Shown: positions 12,501 to 24,305 of the stretch, piece by piece
Layout: every line of letters begins with the position of its first letter
How positions within the stretch are numbered: position 1 is the stretch's first letter
NCBI GenBank assembly: GCA_030544235.1
Contig: CM060465.1
Location: 13,439,488 to 13,503,487, forward strand
From: Lepturacanthus savala
Taxonomy: Eukaryota; Chordata; Actinopteri; Scombriformes; Trichiuridae
Direction of reading: 5' to 3'
DNA: 64,000 nt
The notes under the pieces: model-generated
Told to the model about the DNA's origin: nothing
Seen by the model: only the letters and a program-made list of their open reading frames with translations
Database searches by the model: none
Made by a program: the position numbers and the translations under genes

Positions 12501-12904
12501 TGAAACTGAGGTAAAGGAGTAAGCGGTGAAGAGGAGCGGTTAGGAAAATATTTCAGAAGGTGAATTGGTGAAAGACAGATGGGGGCCGGGAGAAAAATAG
12601 AGAGCGATTTAGAAGTCGCGGGTCTCGGTTTTTTTGGGAGGGATTAAGGCAGCATGGATGGTGTAAGACAACTCATGTAACTCATCTCTGGCTTAAATGG
12701 CTGTTGGCCACTTATTTAAATAGTCTTCTCTCCTGTCTTACATCTCATTTCGCTGCCAGCCCTCAGCTGCGCACCGCTTACGTCAGAGAATCCCACTGTT
12801 AGCCAACTCTTAGCCAACATAATGACAGAACTGCTCGCTCAGCCAAAAATAGATCAGCCTTTTCTGGCTCCATTTCAACGAGCAAAGGTTGGACCTTTTG
12901 TGGC

Positions 12905-13200
12905 TTGGATTCACTCGACGGGGTTCGACTCGCCCGGCCTGGGTTTTTCGACCCGTCGGGGCTCAATTGGAGTGGCTTTGGCCGGGTGGACGCCGGGCTT
13001 GAACAGTCATGTCCTCACTGGCGCTCGCTCAACAAAGGGTACTCGACTAGTGCGACCTGGATTTGACTGTCTGGCTACCGCTAATGTGGCCTGGGTTCAG
13101 TAGATAGAGCTTGACTTGCACGGCCTGACTTGGGAGTCCCAAATTTTTCTGGCCCGGGCTTGTCAGACAGGGTTCAACTAGTGTGGCCTTGGCGGATACA
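12905..13200. repeat. Degenerate ~36-bp minisatellite
   Basis: A core resembling 'gggttcgactagtgyggcct' recurs in divergent form. The clearest units begin near 12921, 13037 and 13170, and weaker ones lie near 12955, 13075, 13110 and 13140. The distance from first to last clear unit (249 bases) fits seven periods of about 36. The block is GC-richer than its surroundings. It stays open in one + frame (12822-13103), but the repeat explains that better than a gene does. Confidence 0.5.
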
Positions 13201-13583
13201 AGGGCCTCCGGGTGATTAAGGATGTGTTTGTTTCCCAGGCAGCAAGCAGGCAAGGTGGCGGCATTGCTCCTGCACAGCCAAGGACTTGGTGTGGGGGTGA
13301 GAGCGCCAAAACAAACTGCCGTGATTGCCTCGCACATGCCCTCCTGACCCCTGCGTTTCAATTGCCAGGCAAAGAGGAGGAAAAAAGGGATGAGGGGAGA
13401 GGTGGTTCGAGGGAAGCGGGGAGAGCAGGATGGGGGTACGAGGGGTTGTGGTTGAGGGTTCAGATGAGGGGGGGCCATGGGCTGTTGGTGGCAGCAGAGG
13501 TCACTTGAGTACTTCAACAGAGAAGGCTGGATCATGACCCTTAACCCGATTAAACTGTGTTTGTGTCAATGCGTTCAGAAAAC

Positions 13584-13598
13584 ATCTATCTATCTATC

Positions 13599-13670
<72 letters not shown>
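13584..13670. repeat. (ATCT)n tetranucleotide microsatellite
   Basis: An array of ATCT units broken twice by ATC steps. The next 31 bases (13671-13701) are nearly the same as those after another ATCT array at 48194-48306, so the array is probably part of a dispersed element. Confidence 0.95.
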
Positions 13671-13701
13671 CGAATTGTTCGTGGCAGATTGAGAGAGGTG
13701 A

Positions 13702-15151
13702 AGATAAAAAACAAAAGGCGAATGAAAAGGAAAGAATAAAAGAGGGAATGGACAGAGAGTGAGAGAAAGGGAGTCTTGTCGTCTGAGAGGTGGTGTGGTT
13801 CGGGTTAGGCTGTGGTTGAAGCCTTGAGAGAGCAGGAGGGGAGAGCGGGGGGAGGCGCGAGGGGCGAGCAAGGCAGCGCATACCCGCAGCATTCAAATGG
13901 AGCTCCCATTGGGAGGTTTTACGCTTCAAAATGGTTTCCTGTGACGTGGATTGTGTGTTTGATTTGAGCTTTGAGGGGTTTGTGTTATTCTCGGGAGGGG
14001 AGAATCTAGCACGCTCTCATTTCCGCACTACCAACAGCCAGTAGAAAGTTGGCAAGCCGAAACAGGGGGATTGTAAAGACAGATTTTTCTATCCCTCCTG
14101 TAAGAACCGCATTTTTTCTGCTTTCACTTTTTTTTTCTCTCTTGCCATGTTTTTCTGCTGAGCCTGCTCCAGGACTTGCTCTGCATATTGATGGATTGTT
14201 CTTAATAATTGGATCTGCTAAGACCCGTGTCCTTCCATGGTTTTCCCAGGCTGCCTGATTTTTCTGCTGATCATAAAATGCGTAAAAGTGTCAGTACGCG
14301 CCTATACAAGCACGCCGTCAAACACATGCCTCGGAACTAATTGCAAACAATGGATGCCAGCTGGGCAGTAGGTGTAGCAGGCAACACAACTGGGCCCAGG
14401 TCGATTGTTTTTTCAACTGGATAGGAGAGAAAGAGAGAGAAATGGCAGGCAAGGAGTGAATGAGGGAAAGTATGGAAGAGAGAGAGAGTAGGTAGACGAG
14501 AGGCGGGGGTCACCACAGAGGGAGGGAAGGGGCATACGCTGAGGCAGCGGGAAGCCACCTCTAAGACCATGACAGCCAGTCATACAAACCATCAGAGAGC
14601 TTACTGTTCTGCCAACTACTGTACTTCACAGAGCCAAGAAAATGACAAAAATCAACACTGGATGTGTTTGTGTTGGGGGAATATCCGTGGAACCCCACTC
14701 TCTTTCCTGATCAGCAGTTTTCTCTTTCTCTCTCTCTCTCTTTCACTTTCCCTCTCTCTCCCTTTTTCCTCTCTCACTCTCTCTCCCTCTCACCGTACCT
14801 CCTGTCTTTATTTTCTTACTGTAAATACTGTACCGTATATGTCCTCCCGCTCGTGTAAGAGGACAATTATTGTAACAGCGTCTCTACTGTGTGGCGCACA
14901 TGGAAAAGCTAACTGCTACGGGCCCATTTTCTCCACAGAGTTATGTAAATAGTTTTGATGGAATGAGCGGGGTTTCCCCAGTATGTGGGGGCATAGCGGG
15001 GTCTGATGGGGTTCCACTGCCATCCTGAAACCCCCCCCCCCCCCACACACACACACACACACCACCCCCACCACCCTCGACATCAGTAATTCCTTTGTCA
15101 ACTGTGTAACAGAAAGTTTGCACTTATTGTAGTGTATGTATCCGAAAAACA
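13702..15151. other. Purine/pyrimidine-skewed non-coding DNA
   Basis: No gene was recognised. Several strand-skewed tracts are present: an AG-rich block at 13700-13870, a CT-rich block at 14715-14800, and a C-run followed by (AC)n at 15028-15062. Short ORFs here follow those skews. Confidence 0.4.
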
Positions 15152-16029
15152 CAGGGGAGTCAAAATCAATTTAGTTCATGGGCCACACACAGTGCAATTT
15201 GATTTCCAGCAGTAAAAAATAAACATATAAATACCAACACCTACAAATTTCTCCCTTTTTATGGAAAACTATTAATTAACCTTCAATTTACAAATCAGGA
15301 GAGCTGACGTATATTCAACAAATGATGAACGATTCAGTTAAATAAATAAAATTCTGAAATAAAATGTCTCAAATAGGCACTTTAGCTCAATATACAGCAA
15401 TTCAAAAATGAATAATAGATGTCGTATATTTTGCGCTGCATTGTACCAACATAATTTTGCTCGGTGAGAGCAAACACGTGTGGTTTGAACCAATCAGAAT
15501 TAGCGATGCTGATAATGTGACCACGTGTCCATCGACCAACCAGAAACGCATTTGTTCAGCTCGGCTCGCATTGCATAGCAACCAAAGACATGTCACTCTG
15601 TTTCAAACGGCACAGACACCGAAACAGCGTAGATTACACTGAAACGAGCACACTGGAATTGTTCAAACATGTAACTAATGTGACTTTAGTACATTGTTTT
15701 CATTATTTAACATTGACAGGGAACTTCTTCTCCTTTTTTAACGGAACGCCGTTCCGGTCGTGACTCTTTTAACGGAATGTAGTTCCAGACAGTTCCGGTT
15801 CACTTTCACCCCTGAGCTCGCCACCGTTGATACTCATAATTAATTGCGTTTTAACATTTTTAACGCGTTAAATTGACAGCTCTAATATATATATATATAT
15901 TATCGCTTGAGCCCTTAGAGTTGGTCGTTGACTCACTTTTTTTCATTTTTTTTAGAGTCATCCAGCGGGCTGGGTTGGACCCTTTAGTGGGCCATGTCTG
16001 GCCCCCGGGCCTCATGTTTGACACCCCCG
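15152..16029. mobile_element. hAT-like non-autonomous element with a nested insertion
   Basis: The left end ('caggggagtcaaa') and right end ('tttgacacccccg') are inverted relatives. The subterminal phrases about ghost-repeat 'gggccacacacag' (left) and 'ggcccccgggcctcatg' (right) match, from memory, a family of hAT-type MITEs common in vertebrates. The interior (about 15720-15885) contains unrelated phrases, including 'aacgcgttaaattgacag', typical of the end of another hAT-like repeat, plus (AT)n, so a second element seems to have landed inside. An 8-bp target duplication was not visible, and no transposase coding remains. Confidence 0.55.
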
Positions 16030-16311
16030 TCTTAACAGTTATGTGTCTATTTGATGTTTGTGGGATCATAACTGTCTCCACAAGCCTTTTGATACCCGTG
16101 CTTCTTTTAGACTTGGCAGGACTTGAGGCAAATACCCAATTCACCAGATGGCAAGAAGTAGAAGTCAGGATATGGAAGTTGGGGCATCTGTGGAATGAAT
16201 GTGATCAAATTTATTATTTTGTTTCATGTCTGGACAGTTGAAGTGTTTTTGTGATGACACACAGTTGTGCATCATCATTTAGACACGTTTTGGACAGTGT
16301 GTGGGCATATA

Positions 16312-16748
16312 TTAACCTCTTAAACTCTAAGGTCCCCCCAGGGGGGGACCCTGGAGTTTTAAAGTTGAAATCCTTCTTGTTACGCTGACTAATAATCACC
16401 AATATGTTCATGTAATACACCAAAATGTCGACAAGAAACTCAGCTACAAATTTATTTTAACCATTATTAGCTTTCAGTATTAGTAATTTTCAACCCAAAT
16501 AGATGATTTTTTTTTTGGAAGGAGCAAGTTTTTTCACTTTTTTCCTTCATTCTACCTGGATTTACTTTAACACTGTACATTTTAAATTGATTCTGGGACT
16601 TCTACACCTATCCCACAGGTGTTAGCTTTATTTTAAGCCCAAGATCATTCAGAAAACCCCTGTAGTTGTGGAGATATACTACATTAAGTATGGGCATGTA
16701 ATTTTCGGGAGGTAGACTCATAAATAGGCCTAGAGCTTAAGGGGTTAA
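16312..16748. mobile_element. piggyBac-like MITE flanked by TTAA
   Basis: TTAA lies at both edges (16312-16315 and 16745-16748). The left arm 'ttaacctcttaaactcta' and the inverted right arm 'ttaaccccttaagctcta' match in 16 of 18 positions. TTAA target duplication and inverted ends starting CC are the signature of piggyBac-type transposition. The 437-bp unit has no coding frame. Just inside the left arm is a C6/G7 hairpin (about 16332-16350). Confidence 0.75.
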
Positions 16749-19335
16749 CAAAAAAAAAAAGACATTTATCATCCACCACTGTCATTCTCAGGAGCTAACA
16801 AACACTTGTATTGCTTTAAAGAGCCAGGCTGAAACACACTTAGCGTGTGCAGGAAAAAAAAAGGAACATCTGTCCGTTTTCTTTCTGAATGAGTCACCTG
16901 CTGTGGGCCCATGGGGCGAGAGATTATTACTGTAACATTTCTTGTTAGAAAAGTCAGAGTTCAATCAAAAAAAAAATAGGGAAACCCTGATATCATATTT
17001 ATCTGATCCCAATCTAGATGCTTCACTGTAACACTGAGTAAAAATATTTGCTGGCGTGCAACTGCATTCGCAATATGTCGGTTGCTGTTGTCCATTAGCA
17101 GAACCATGTGGGTGAGGTTAGCACAGCCAATACAGCTGCCATCACTGGCGTGGCAAATGCAAACAAGGACCCAGAGCTTCAAGTTACAGAAACACACTCC
17201 CAGAGAAGTGTAATTTTGGTAAACATCATGGTATATATACATTGAAGCATAATGTATAATATTGTATTCTTGTGTGGTCTCTATAGCAGTAAGTGATTGT
17301 AGCTTACACTAAGTGATGGTCTCCTATATCTACTCCTCAATATAGGTCCCGTTACACAGTAAAAGTAAATTTATGTCTGTTTACTTCTGTGTCGCCCCCG
17401 TTTTCATGTAGACGGAGAGAGGCCACAATGTTCCTGCTAAGCCTCTAACATCTCCGTATGGTCCCTTGTGGTTGCTGATGACACACAGAGGAAGTGAGCA
17501 AAAGATGGTTGTCTAATAGTGACAGAGACTCACCGCCTGTGGAAAAGACAAAGAAAAAAAAAAGAGAGAACAGTCTGTGGCCCGTCTCCCATCCTGCCCC
17601 TTAGCAAATTGGTTGTTGATTGTCCACAGACATGGTTTGGTCGGTGCTCCCCTGTACCAATAAAGCCATGGCGCGGAGCGGGGCAGGGGCCCTCCAGGTC
17701 TTGTTATTGTAACAGGAGTGCGATTTGGCCGGGACTCCTGTTCTCAGCACGAAAAACAACAATAACAACATCAGCCCACAGCCCTGGGAGCTGGGCCCGA
17801 GTCAGCGGCAGTCTGAGGGAAGGGGGTGGATGCCCTGTTAATGTTGCATGCCGTGGATCTCACTTCATCTGTGGTTCTGAAGTAACTGGAACTGCTGTTG
17901 GCGCTTTTTCTCAACGCCTAAGTCTACAGTTAGTGTAACGTCCTGGCATGTCTCGCCACTCCAAAGTGCACTAGTTTAGGATGCATGCGTATACAGACCC
18001 AGGAACTGGCCCACCTCCCGTCTCCCTCTCTCTCTCTCTCTTTCTCTCTTTCCAGGACACAAATCGGTGCTGGCCCTCATCGCAGAGAGATTCCTGGGTC
18101 TCCTAAAGACAAACAACAGGGAAAGGAATCCACGCAAGTTCCAAAACAATATATCGAGGGAGTTTACAGAGAGACCACACAACAACATTACAGTGGGCTA
18201 ATCTATTTGTAATTAAAAAGTTTGTTCTGTGATGTCCTCATCCAGACAACAACAGATCTATCTTGCCTCTGCCTTGTTATGATCGTGGCCTGCTTTTTTT
18301 CTTTCTTTTCTTCCTCTCTCTTCCCCCCCCCTTCTGTTCTTGGTTGTTGTTCCTGTAACATAATATGTGTTTGTATGTGTGTGTGTGTGAAAGATCCCTC
18401 TGTTGTGTCGATGACATCTTGAGAAGGCGGCCCATGACCCACTAAATGACTCATAAAAAGAGGGTTTCTATCATATTTCTTTGACCTTTCTCTCTTGTCA
18501 CTCTCCAACTCTTTATACACATATAGACAAAATTACAATAGAGCCTGGCTCTTATTTCAATGTATACAGTATATCCAGTATGTACGTCACTGGCCCACCT
18601 AACAACAGTCCAGCGTATGAAAGCGGATTCTCCTGCGGGTTACATTATGGATCCATTACAGTGCATTTACAATATATATATTATATATATAGTACATTTC
18701 TGTGGATACTTCCAAGGACAGAGAGAAAAGAGTGAGCGAAAGAAGAAAAGAGAAGGATGAATAGATGAAAAGAAAAGTGGCCATCAAAGGTGAAGTTAGC
18801 TTTCCCCCTGGAAGCAGATTGAGGGGAGCTGTGGGTTTGAACCCCCCAAAGTTTTACTAGAACCTACGCTTTTTAACAGGAGGGAAAAACAATGTTATAG
18901 CTGCTTCCTGCACCACAGAGTGTTCCCCACCAGTAAATATAACAGGGATTGGGTCATAATGTTATGGTCTGGCATCAGGTGAATACAATGTTTTTTCTCC
19001 CCAGTCCTCCTCCTCCTCCTTCTCCTCCTTCTACTCCTCCTCTCTTGGTCTTTTCCATGTGGTGGAATAGGCTCCAGTGTTAAAGAAATATCAGTCATCA
19101 GCGTTGTTATTGTGCACTCACTTGCTCCATCTGCAATGCTGGCGCTCAAACACACTCTTTTTGTGAGTGGGACATGGTGGCTGCTCTCTCTCTCTCTCCC
19201 TCCTTCTCCTTCTCTCACTCCATCTTTCTCTCTCTGTTTCCTTTTGTGCTTGTTAAATGCTACTTATTATTTCCCAACAAGGCAGAGTGGAGGAAACTCT
19301 GATGTAAAGGAACCAGCTCACCTTCTTACTGTCAA

Positions 19336-19338
<3 letters not shown>

Positions 19339-19382
<44 letters not shown>

Positions 19383-19384
19383 TG
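19339..19384. repeat. (GT)n microsatellite
   Basis: An almost uninterrupted GT array. Confidence 0.95.
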
Positions 19385-19487
19385 CATGTGTGTATTTGAG
19401 GAGACGCCTATGTTATCTGTCATTAATGCATGAAAGTGTACATTTCCACAGCTTCAGGTGAAGCATGTGTATACATGTGCATGCATG

Positions 19488-19489
<2 letters not shown>

Positions 19490-19557
<68 letters not shown>

Positions 19558-19562
19558 CGTGC
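19490..19562. repeat. (GT)n microsatellite
   Basis: A long perfect GT array with alternating ATGC on its left and GTGC on its right, a sequence favourable to Z-DNA. Confidence 0.95.
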
Positions 19563-19984
19563 GCATGTACAGTATGTACAGTTTGTGTGTGCCAGTTTTA
19601 TGATACAAAGGAGCTCTGTCAGGTTCTGCAGTATGAATCAGGTTGCAAGGCAGTCGAATGTGTGACAGTAGCAGTAAAAACAAACAGAAGTTCTCCACTC
19701 TGGAAAAATCTAATGCTATGAAAATGGCAACTATGGCAATGATGGGAACTGATCCATGTTGAGTTTCCAAACTGTGTTGCGTTTGGCTGGGGAGGGAAAT
19801 GGCAAAGGGGTAAAATAACATGGATATATCTGTAATGGGATCCTTGAATACGTAGGGGTTACACAGTATGTGTGTGATTTAGGAACACAGGTGCTTGTGT
19901 GCTTACAAGCTTACAGTATATATCTGTAACTTGCAATGCCTCACTACTAAAAGTGCTTACTGTATCTTTACGTTTGTGCATGTA

Positions 19985-20068
19985 TGTGTGTGTGTGTGTA
20001 TGTGTGTGTGTGTGTGTGACGTGAATCTATTTATGAGATCTGAGTGCTGGCAAAGCATCCTACTCACT

Positions 20069-20102
<34 letters not shown>
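19985..20102. repeat. Inverted pair of GT and CA microsatellites
   Basis: A GT array (about 19985-20018) is followed, about 50 bases later, by a CA array (20071-20102). The two tracts are complementary on the same strand and could pair in RNA or as a cruciform. Confidence 0.9.
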
Positions 20103-20106
<4 letters not shown>

Positions 20107-20544
20107 AATAATATCTGCTGTCCTCTCTTGAAATAATTACATGTATAACCTCTTGTTGAGTGTTGTGTACTTGAAACAGGCTTTTTCCTTGGTGAAACAC
20201 ATCCTCCACACAAATCAAGATTTCCAGTGCTCTTCATGGGATTCACTTCCATACGTGCAAGTCCTCCATCCTCCATACCTATATAAATCCATTGAAGCAG
20301 ACATTAAACGTTACACAATACTGTGCCGGACCATTAGCCTGCAGATATATGACTTGTTTTGCAAGCTGGTGACAGGATGTAGTGCTCTGATTAATCATAG
20401 ATAAACAGCTAAGTAAATGAATGGATGGCGTGTGTAAATTTCCTCTCAACCATATGCAACGGATCACCCGCACGCCGCCTCATGTGATTGTTTGGGATTA
20501 GATGGACTGTGCTAGGGAGCTGGCTTTGGGGGTTGTTTGTGTCA

Positions 20545-20547
<3 letters not shown>

Positions 20548-20597
<50 letters not shown>
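20548..20597. repeat. (GT)n microsatellite
   Basis: A perfect GT array of about 25 units. Confidence 0.95.
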
Positions 20598-20598
<1 letters not shown>

Positions 20599-23144
20599 CG
20601 TGGACTATGTAACAGGACTCAGCCCAGGGGGTCGTTTTCCTTTGGTCAGACAGACAGTCATCATTGGATCCACGTTATCTCATGTCTGGAGCTTCCAGAT
20701 GAGAGCTGAGCAGCAAACACATTCTGTTGGCCTGAGTCATACTGTGTGTGTATGTGTGTGTGTGTGTGTGTCATGTGCGTTGTTGTGTGTTGCCAATGTT
20801 TAGCAAGGCTTCTCTAGCCAGTGCAGACCAGGCCAGGTCTAGAGGGAGTAAAAGGGGGGCAGGCAACAAAGACAGAGAGAGACAGAGAGAGTCTCTCTAT
20901 CTCTTATAGAGAGAGAGTGTGTGTGAAAGCATGAGTGAGAGTTGTTTTCATGTTCCTGGTTTGATATGTCTGTGGAAAAGTGGCTATGCACGTGCGAATA
21001 CATCTATGTGTGTGTGCGTGTGTATATTTCAGCTACTAAACTACCTGACAAATCTCTAGCCTTAAACGCACTGACCTCATCCATGGTGGTGGTGATGGTG
21101 GGGGGCTCTAATAAATTCACTGCAGGTGATGAGTGCTGAACTGCACCCTAAAACAGCAATGCTGTAGAGATTGGTTGAATCAGCGAATCAGAGATTCAGC
21201 ACAGCTTTGATGCTATCTGCTCTGAGCTACGTCAGCAAAATGGCATCCGTCTATTGACCCGGACCGAAAGATATGTGGGGACCGAGGTGTAGACAATGAG
21301 GAATTTTGAATTGTAAGAACAGCATGCTCCTGTCTTAATACTCTAATTCCAAAGAAGGACACAACCTTCCCACAGCCTCCTTGGAAAGTGATCTCATCTG
21401 CGTCTATCTTGGTTATTCAGAGCAGATTGTCTTATCGATAGTGACGTGGCCAGCTTCTACTACTTCACAAGGAGAGCAGCACAATAGTGAAAGAGAGAAG
21501 GCTGTGTTTTATTAGGGACACACACACAGCTCCATAAGCCACACACAAAGGCTGTCCGAACGTTTGTCCTGGTTCTTTTTTTTTGGGGGGGGGGGGCTCC
21601 TTAGAGTATTCGTGACTGGTTGGTTGTAGGTGAGAGGAACTGGCTGTTCTGGGCAACATTGGTGAGTACAGTCTCACATGGCTCATGAATTCCCTGAGGT
21701 AGAGTATTTCTGAAAATCAGATCTAAGGACCTGAAATAAGGCAAGTTGAGAGGGTGTCAAAGACTAGTTGGTCAACTCCCTTGTCCTTTGCTGACCTATA
21801 GTGCTATAAAGTCTCCCATTTAGATATAGCCAAGAGGCTATGTCTAATGAAGGAAAATATAAGTTTAAAAAAGGAAAGATTTTCAATTATTTCTTTTTCA
21901 GACTGACGGCTTATCTGATACTATCCAAAAGTTGGTAACGACCCAACTTCTGCTTTAACTACTTTAACTGATTTCTGGCCACTATGGCGGAGAGAAGAAC
22001 TAAAAAAAAAAATCCAACAGAAGTACAGCCCTTGCCTTTTAAAGTTGTTCTGGACAATATATTAGTAAATTATTTTATCCTAACACATCCAGCAGTCATG
22101 GAGGAACATTATCATCCCATTGGATTTGGGTTTCTTGGCCACCTGACCTGTAATAATCATATTAACTGTTCCTTTTTTCCCCTTAAGGTACGACAAGCTG
22201 GTTGCTAACTTTGTATAGTATTTGTTGGGAAAGAAGTGGGCAGCTTTTGTGCTGGAAATGGTTTTGATAAGAATGGCGAGGCTACGCTGGAAAGTAGAGA
22301 GCCTTTCTTACAGGAAACACACATATAATGCACATCTGCTTAACATGTGTTCATTCTGGACATGACCCATTCATGTGTCACAGGTTAATCTCTGGTTGTC
22401 ACCATTACAAGCGGTTCCAGGGTTCCACAGTGGGGTTCTACATAAATTATTTCACTATAGAATTACACACCAATAGATCACATGATTACCAAATAAAGTC
22501 ACCTTTCACTTTCACATCTCTCCTTCTATTTGTGGACACATGCTCTCTCTCTTTCTGTGTGTTTCTCTGAGAGTCACTTAATTTATGTTTAAAGATGGCG
22601 TACTGTATCACACACATTTCCAGGTCCATGTTCTCGAGAACTCAGGGGCTCTATTGAAATATTGATGCATGATTTACAGTTAAAAAAAACTCTTTATTTA
22701 TTCTGGCCTTTCATGCAGGCCTTTAGTTCAGCCTCTGTCTGAAACAGGCTGTTTTAATTCCTGTCTCTTTAACCCCCCCATCCCCTTCTCCAATAAACAT
22801 GCCCTGTTCTAATTGGCTGGCTCAGGACACTATGTATCAAATTCTAGTTGTAATATTTTAGCTCTTGTTGAACCAACCTATGAAAAAAGCTTAGCAACAA
22901 CCTTAGCCACACAGGCCAGGGATCAGATGGCCATTTTTGTAGCAGTAGAAGTAAGAAGCTACAGTAACATTCAAAGCATTATAATAGTTAGATCAACAGT
23001 TGGATAATATTACTATCAATAAATTGATTTCCATCCATTTTATTCATTGTAACCAATGGTTAAATCATTCGTGCGCATCTCCCATTGATCCGGTCCTTGG
23101 ACGGGAACAACCCTTTTGCGTGAAATTCGGCCTTTGTCACTGTC

Positions 23145-23148
23145 CATG
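23145..23148. repeat. Target-site duplication, 5' copy (CATG)
   Basis: CATG directly precedes the 5' LTR and directly follows the 3' LTR. Four bases is at the short end for this superfamily. The LTR could also be read as starting two bases earlier (TGTGTAATGG), but then no duplication would be found. Confidence 0.7.
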
Positions 23149-23564
23149 TGTAATGGTTTAAAAGTGCTGTTAAAACTGATAAAACAAGGGTTTTAAAAAA
23201 TTCACATGGTTTTGCTAAAAACAGTAAGAGTGATTTGGTTCATTGGAGTACATGGTTAGAAACACAGCAATGATGAAGGTTAAAATCAGGATCTGCTGAT
23301 CTAGTGATCCCTTAGCTACTGCTTTGGTCTCTGGGACAGACAAGCATAGAGAAAGTTAAAACTAAAAATGTTTAAAACACAAGTAATTCCTTTTTTTTCT
23401 ATTTTTGAAAAGCTCTCTTAATATTATTTATATTGGTTCTTAAGTGTTTCTTCTTCTAAGTTGTGTTTTTGAAAGATGATCCTAAAATCACCTCAGGTGT
23501 TCGGGGTTTGATTGCTTGTGCCTGAGCTAAGACGGTAGAGGGGAAGACAGTGTTCCCGCTCGTC

Positions 23565-23633
23565 CATTACAACACTGGACGTGACTGACGATACATCGTG
23601 TCTGTCTTTATTCATTATTATTCCCCTTTACAG
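23565..23633 (+). repeat. LTR-internal direct repeat, copy A, ending in a splice donor
   Basis: These 69 bases begin 'cattacaacactggacgtga' and end 'tttacag'. They recur at 24209-24278 with one extra T. The bases after copy A read gtaagaa, making CAG|GTAAGA, a strong 5' splice-site match (donor GT at 23634-23635). Confidence 0.85.
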
Positions 23634-24208
23634 GTAAGAAAAGTGAACATAAGCAGCTGTAACATGTGTTTATGTGTTTTATGTGTCACGAAATATAAGT
23701 AGGAAGTAACATAACGGAGTTTGAAGTAAGTTTGAGAGCTTTTAAGTTTTGTTTATGTTAATGCTAATTTCACCGTAGTGTTCTTGCTAGCTGCGTCGTG
23801 CGGTGCAGACAACGTTGTTTCAGAGGTGTAGTTTTGCTGTTTATGTACAACGTCAGACGTTTAATGAGAATATGTTTAATGATAACGTGTAGCACTGTTA
23901 TTCTTTTTTGTTTATGAGTAAATTAATTATAATAGCTTCCATTTTGCAGAATATAAGTTTGGGTGTGAATATTCCACATGAGAAATGTGAGATACTTTCG
24001 TTTATATTTTAACAGAAGCAGATGTAAAAGTGAGTGAGTGTTATCATACAGTTCTGTATATTTGAAAATACAGTTAGTCAATTCTGATTTAATATACTAT
24101 GGAGGTATTTTATATTTCCGACGCAATGCTTTATTTCTTTAACTAAACTATATTTTTTGGATAACAATGTACAGTGCTGTTAAGAAAATTGTGAATTATT
24201 GGAAAATG

Positions 24209-24278
24209 CATTACAACACTGGACGTGACTGACGATACATCGTGTCTGTCTTTTATTCATTATTATTCCCCTTTACAG
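24209..24278 (+). repeat. LTR-internal direct repeat, copy B, acceptor-like end
   Basis: This is the second copy of the 69-bp repeat. After it, the 12-mer 'tcccctttacag' is repeated once more (24279-24290), giving a pyrimidine-rich acceptor-like end just before gggcgtaaca at the LTR boundary. Splicing 23634-24290 would join copy A directly to the last 10 bases of the LTR. Use of these sites is inferred. Confidence 0.8.
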
Positions 24279-24305
24279 TCCCCTTTACAGGGGCGTAACA
24301 TTTTC

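Larger units (their letters stand above)
7419..12904. other. Non-coding, possible conserved blocks at 7690-8095 and 10925-11300
   Basis: No gene was recognised. There is a (CT)n tract at 9471-9503, homopolymer runs (for example C at 8871-8880 and G near 8461-8476) and a very short mariner-type hairpin at 8115-8197. Two blocks have complex, balanced composition and no repeats. The second contains ATTA-rich motifs ('caattaggatcaattag' near 11180) of the kind bound by homeodomain proteins. Their conservation is inferred only. Confidence 0.3.
16749..23148. other. Non-coding DNA rich in GT microsatellites
   Basis: No gene was recognised. The stretch holds several GT/AC arrays, a palindromic GA/TC patch at 20867-20920 and a G-run near 21583-21596. 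A complex, repeat-free block at about 17560-17935 could be conserved regulatory sequence. The block at about 22700-22930 has repeat-like phrasing but was not assigned. The flank 23045-23148 ends at the retrotransposon target site. Confidence 0.4.
23149..24300 (+). repeat. 5' LTR of the gypsy-type element
   Basis: The 1152-bp LTR starts TG and ends CA. It contains two 69/70-bp direct copies (23565-23633 and 24209-24278). The first copy is followed at once by a consensus splice donor. The segment between them is AT-rich. No AATAAA was found, so the U3/R/U5 limits are unclear. Compared line by line with the 3' LTR, I found no difference. Confidence 0.95.

Noticed and set aside
13047..13535. 162-codon - strand ORF
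   Set aside because: It crosses the degenerate minisatellite and purine-rich DNA. No domain or splice signals were seen, and the GC-rich repeat explains its openness.
17519..17938. 139-codon + strand ORF
   Set aside because: It overlaps a possible conserved non-coding block but has no ATG context in its first codons, no recognisable domain and no splice sites.
19423..19821. 132-codon - strand ORF
   Set aside because: The middle is pure Thr/His from the AC strand of a microsatellite.
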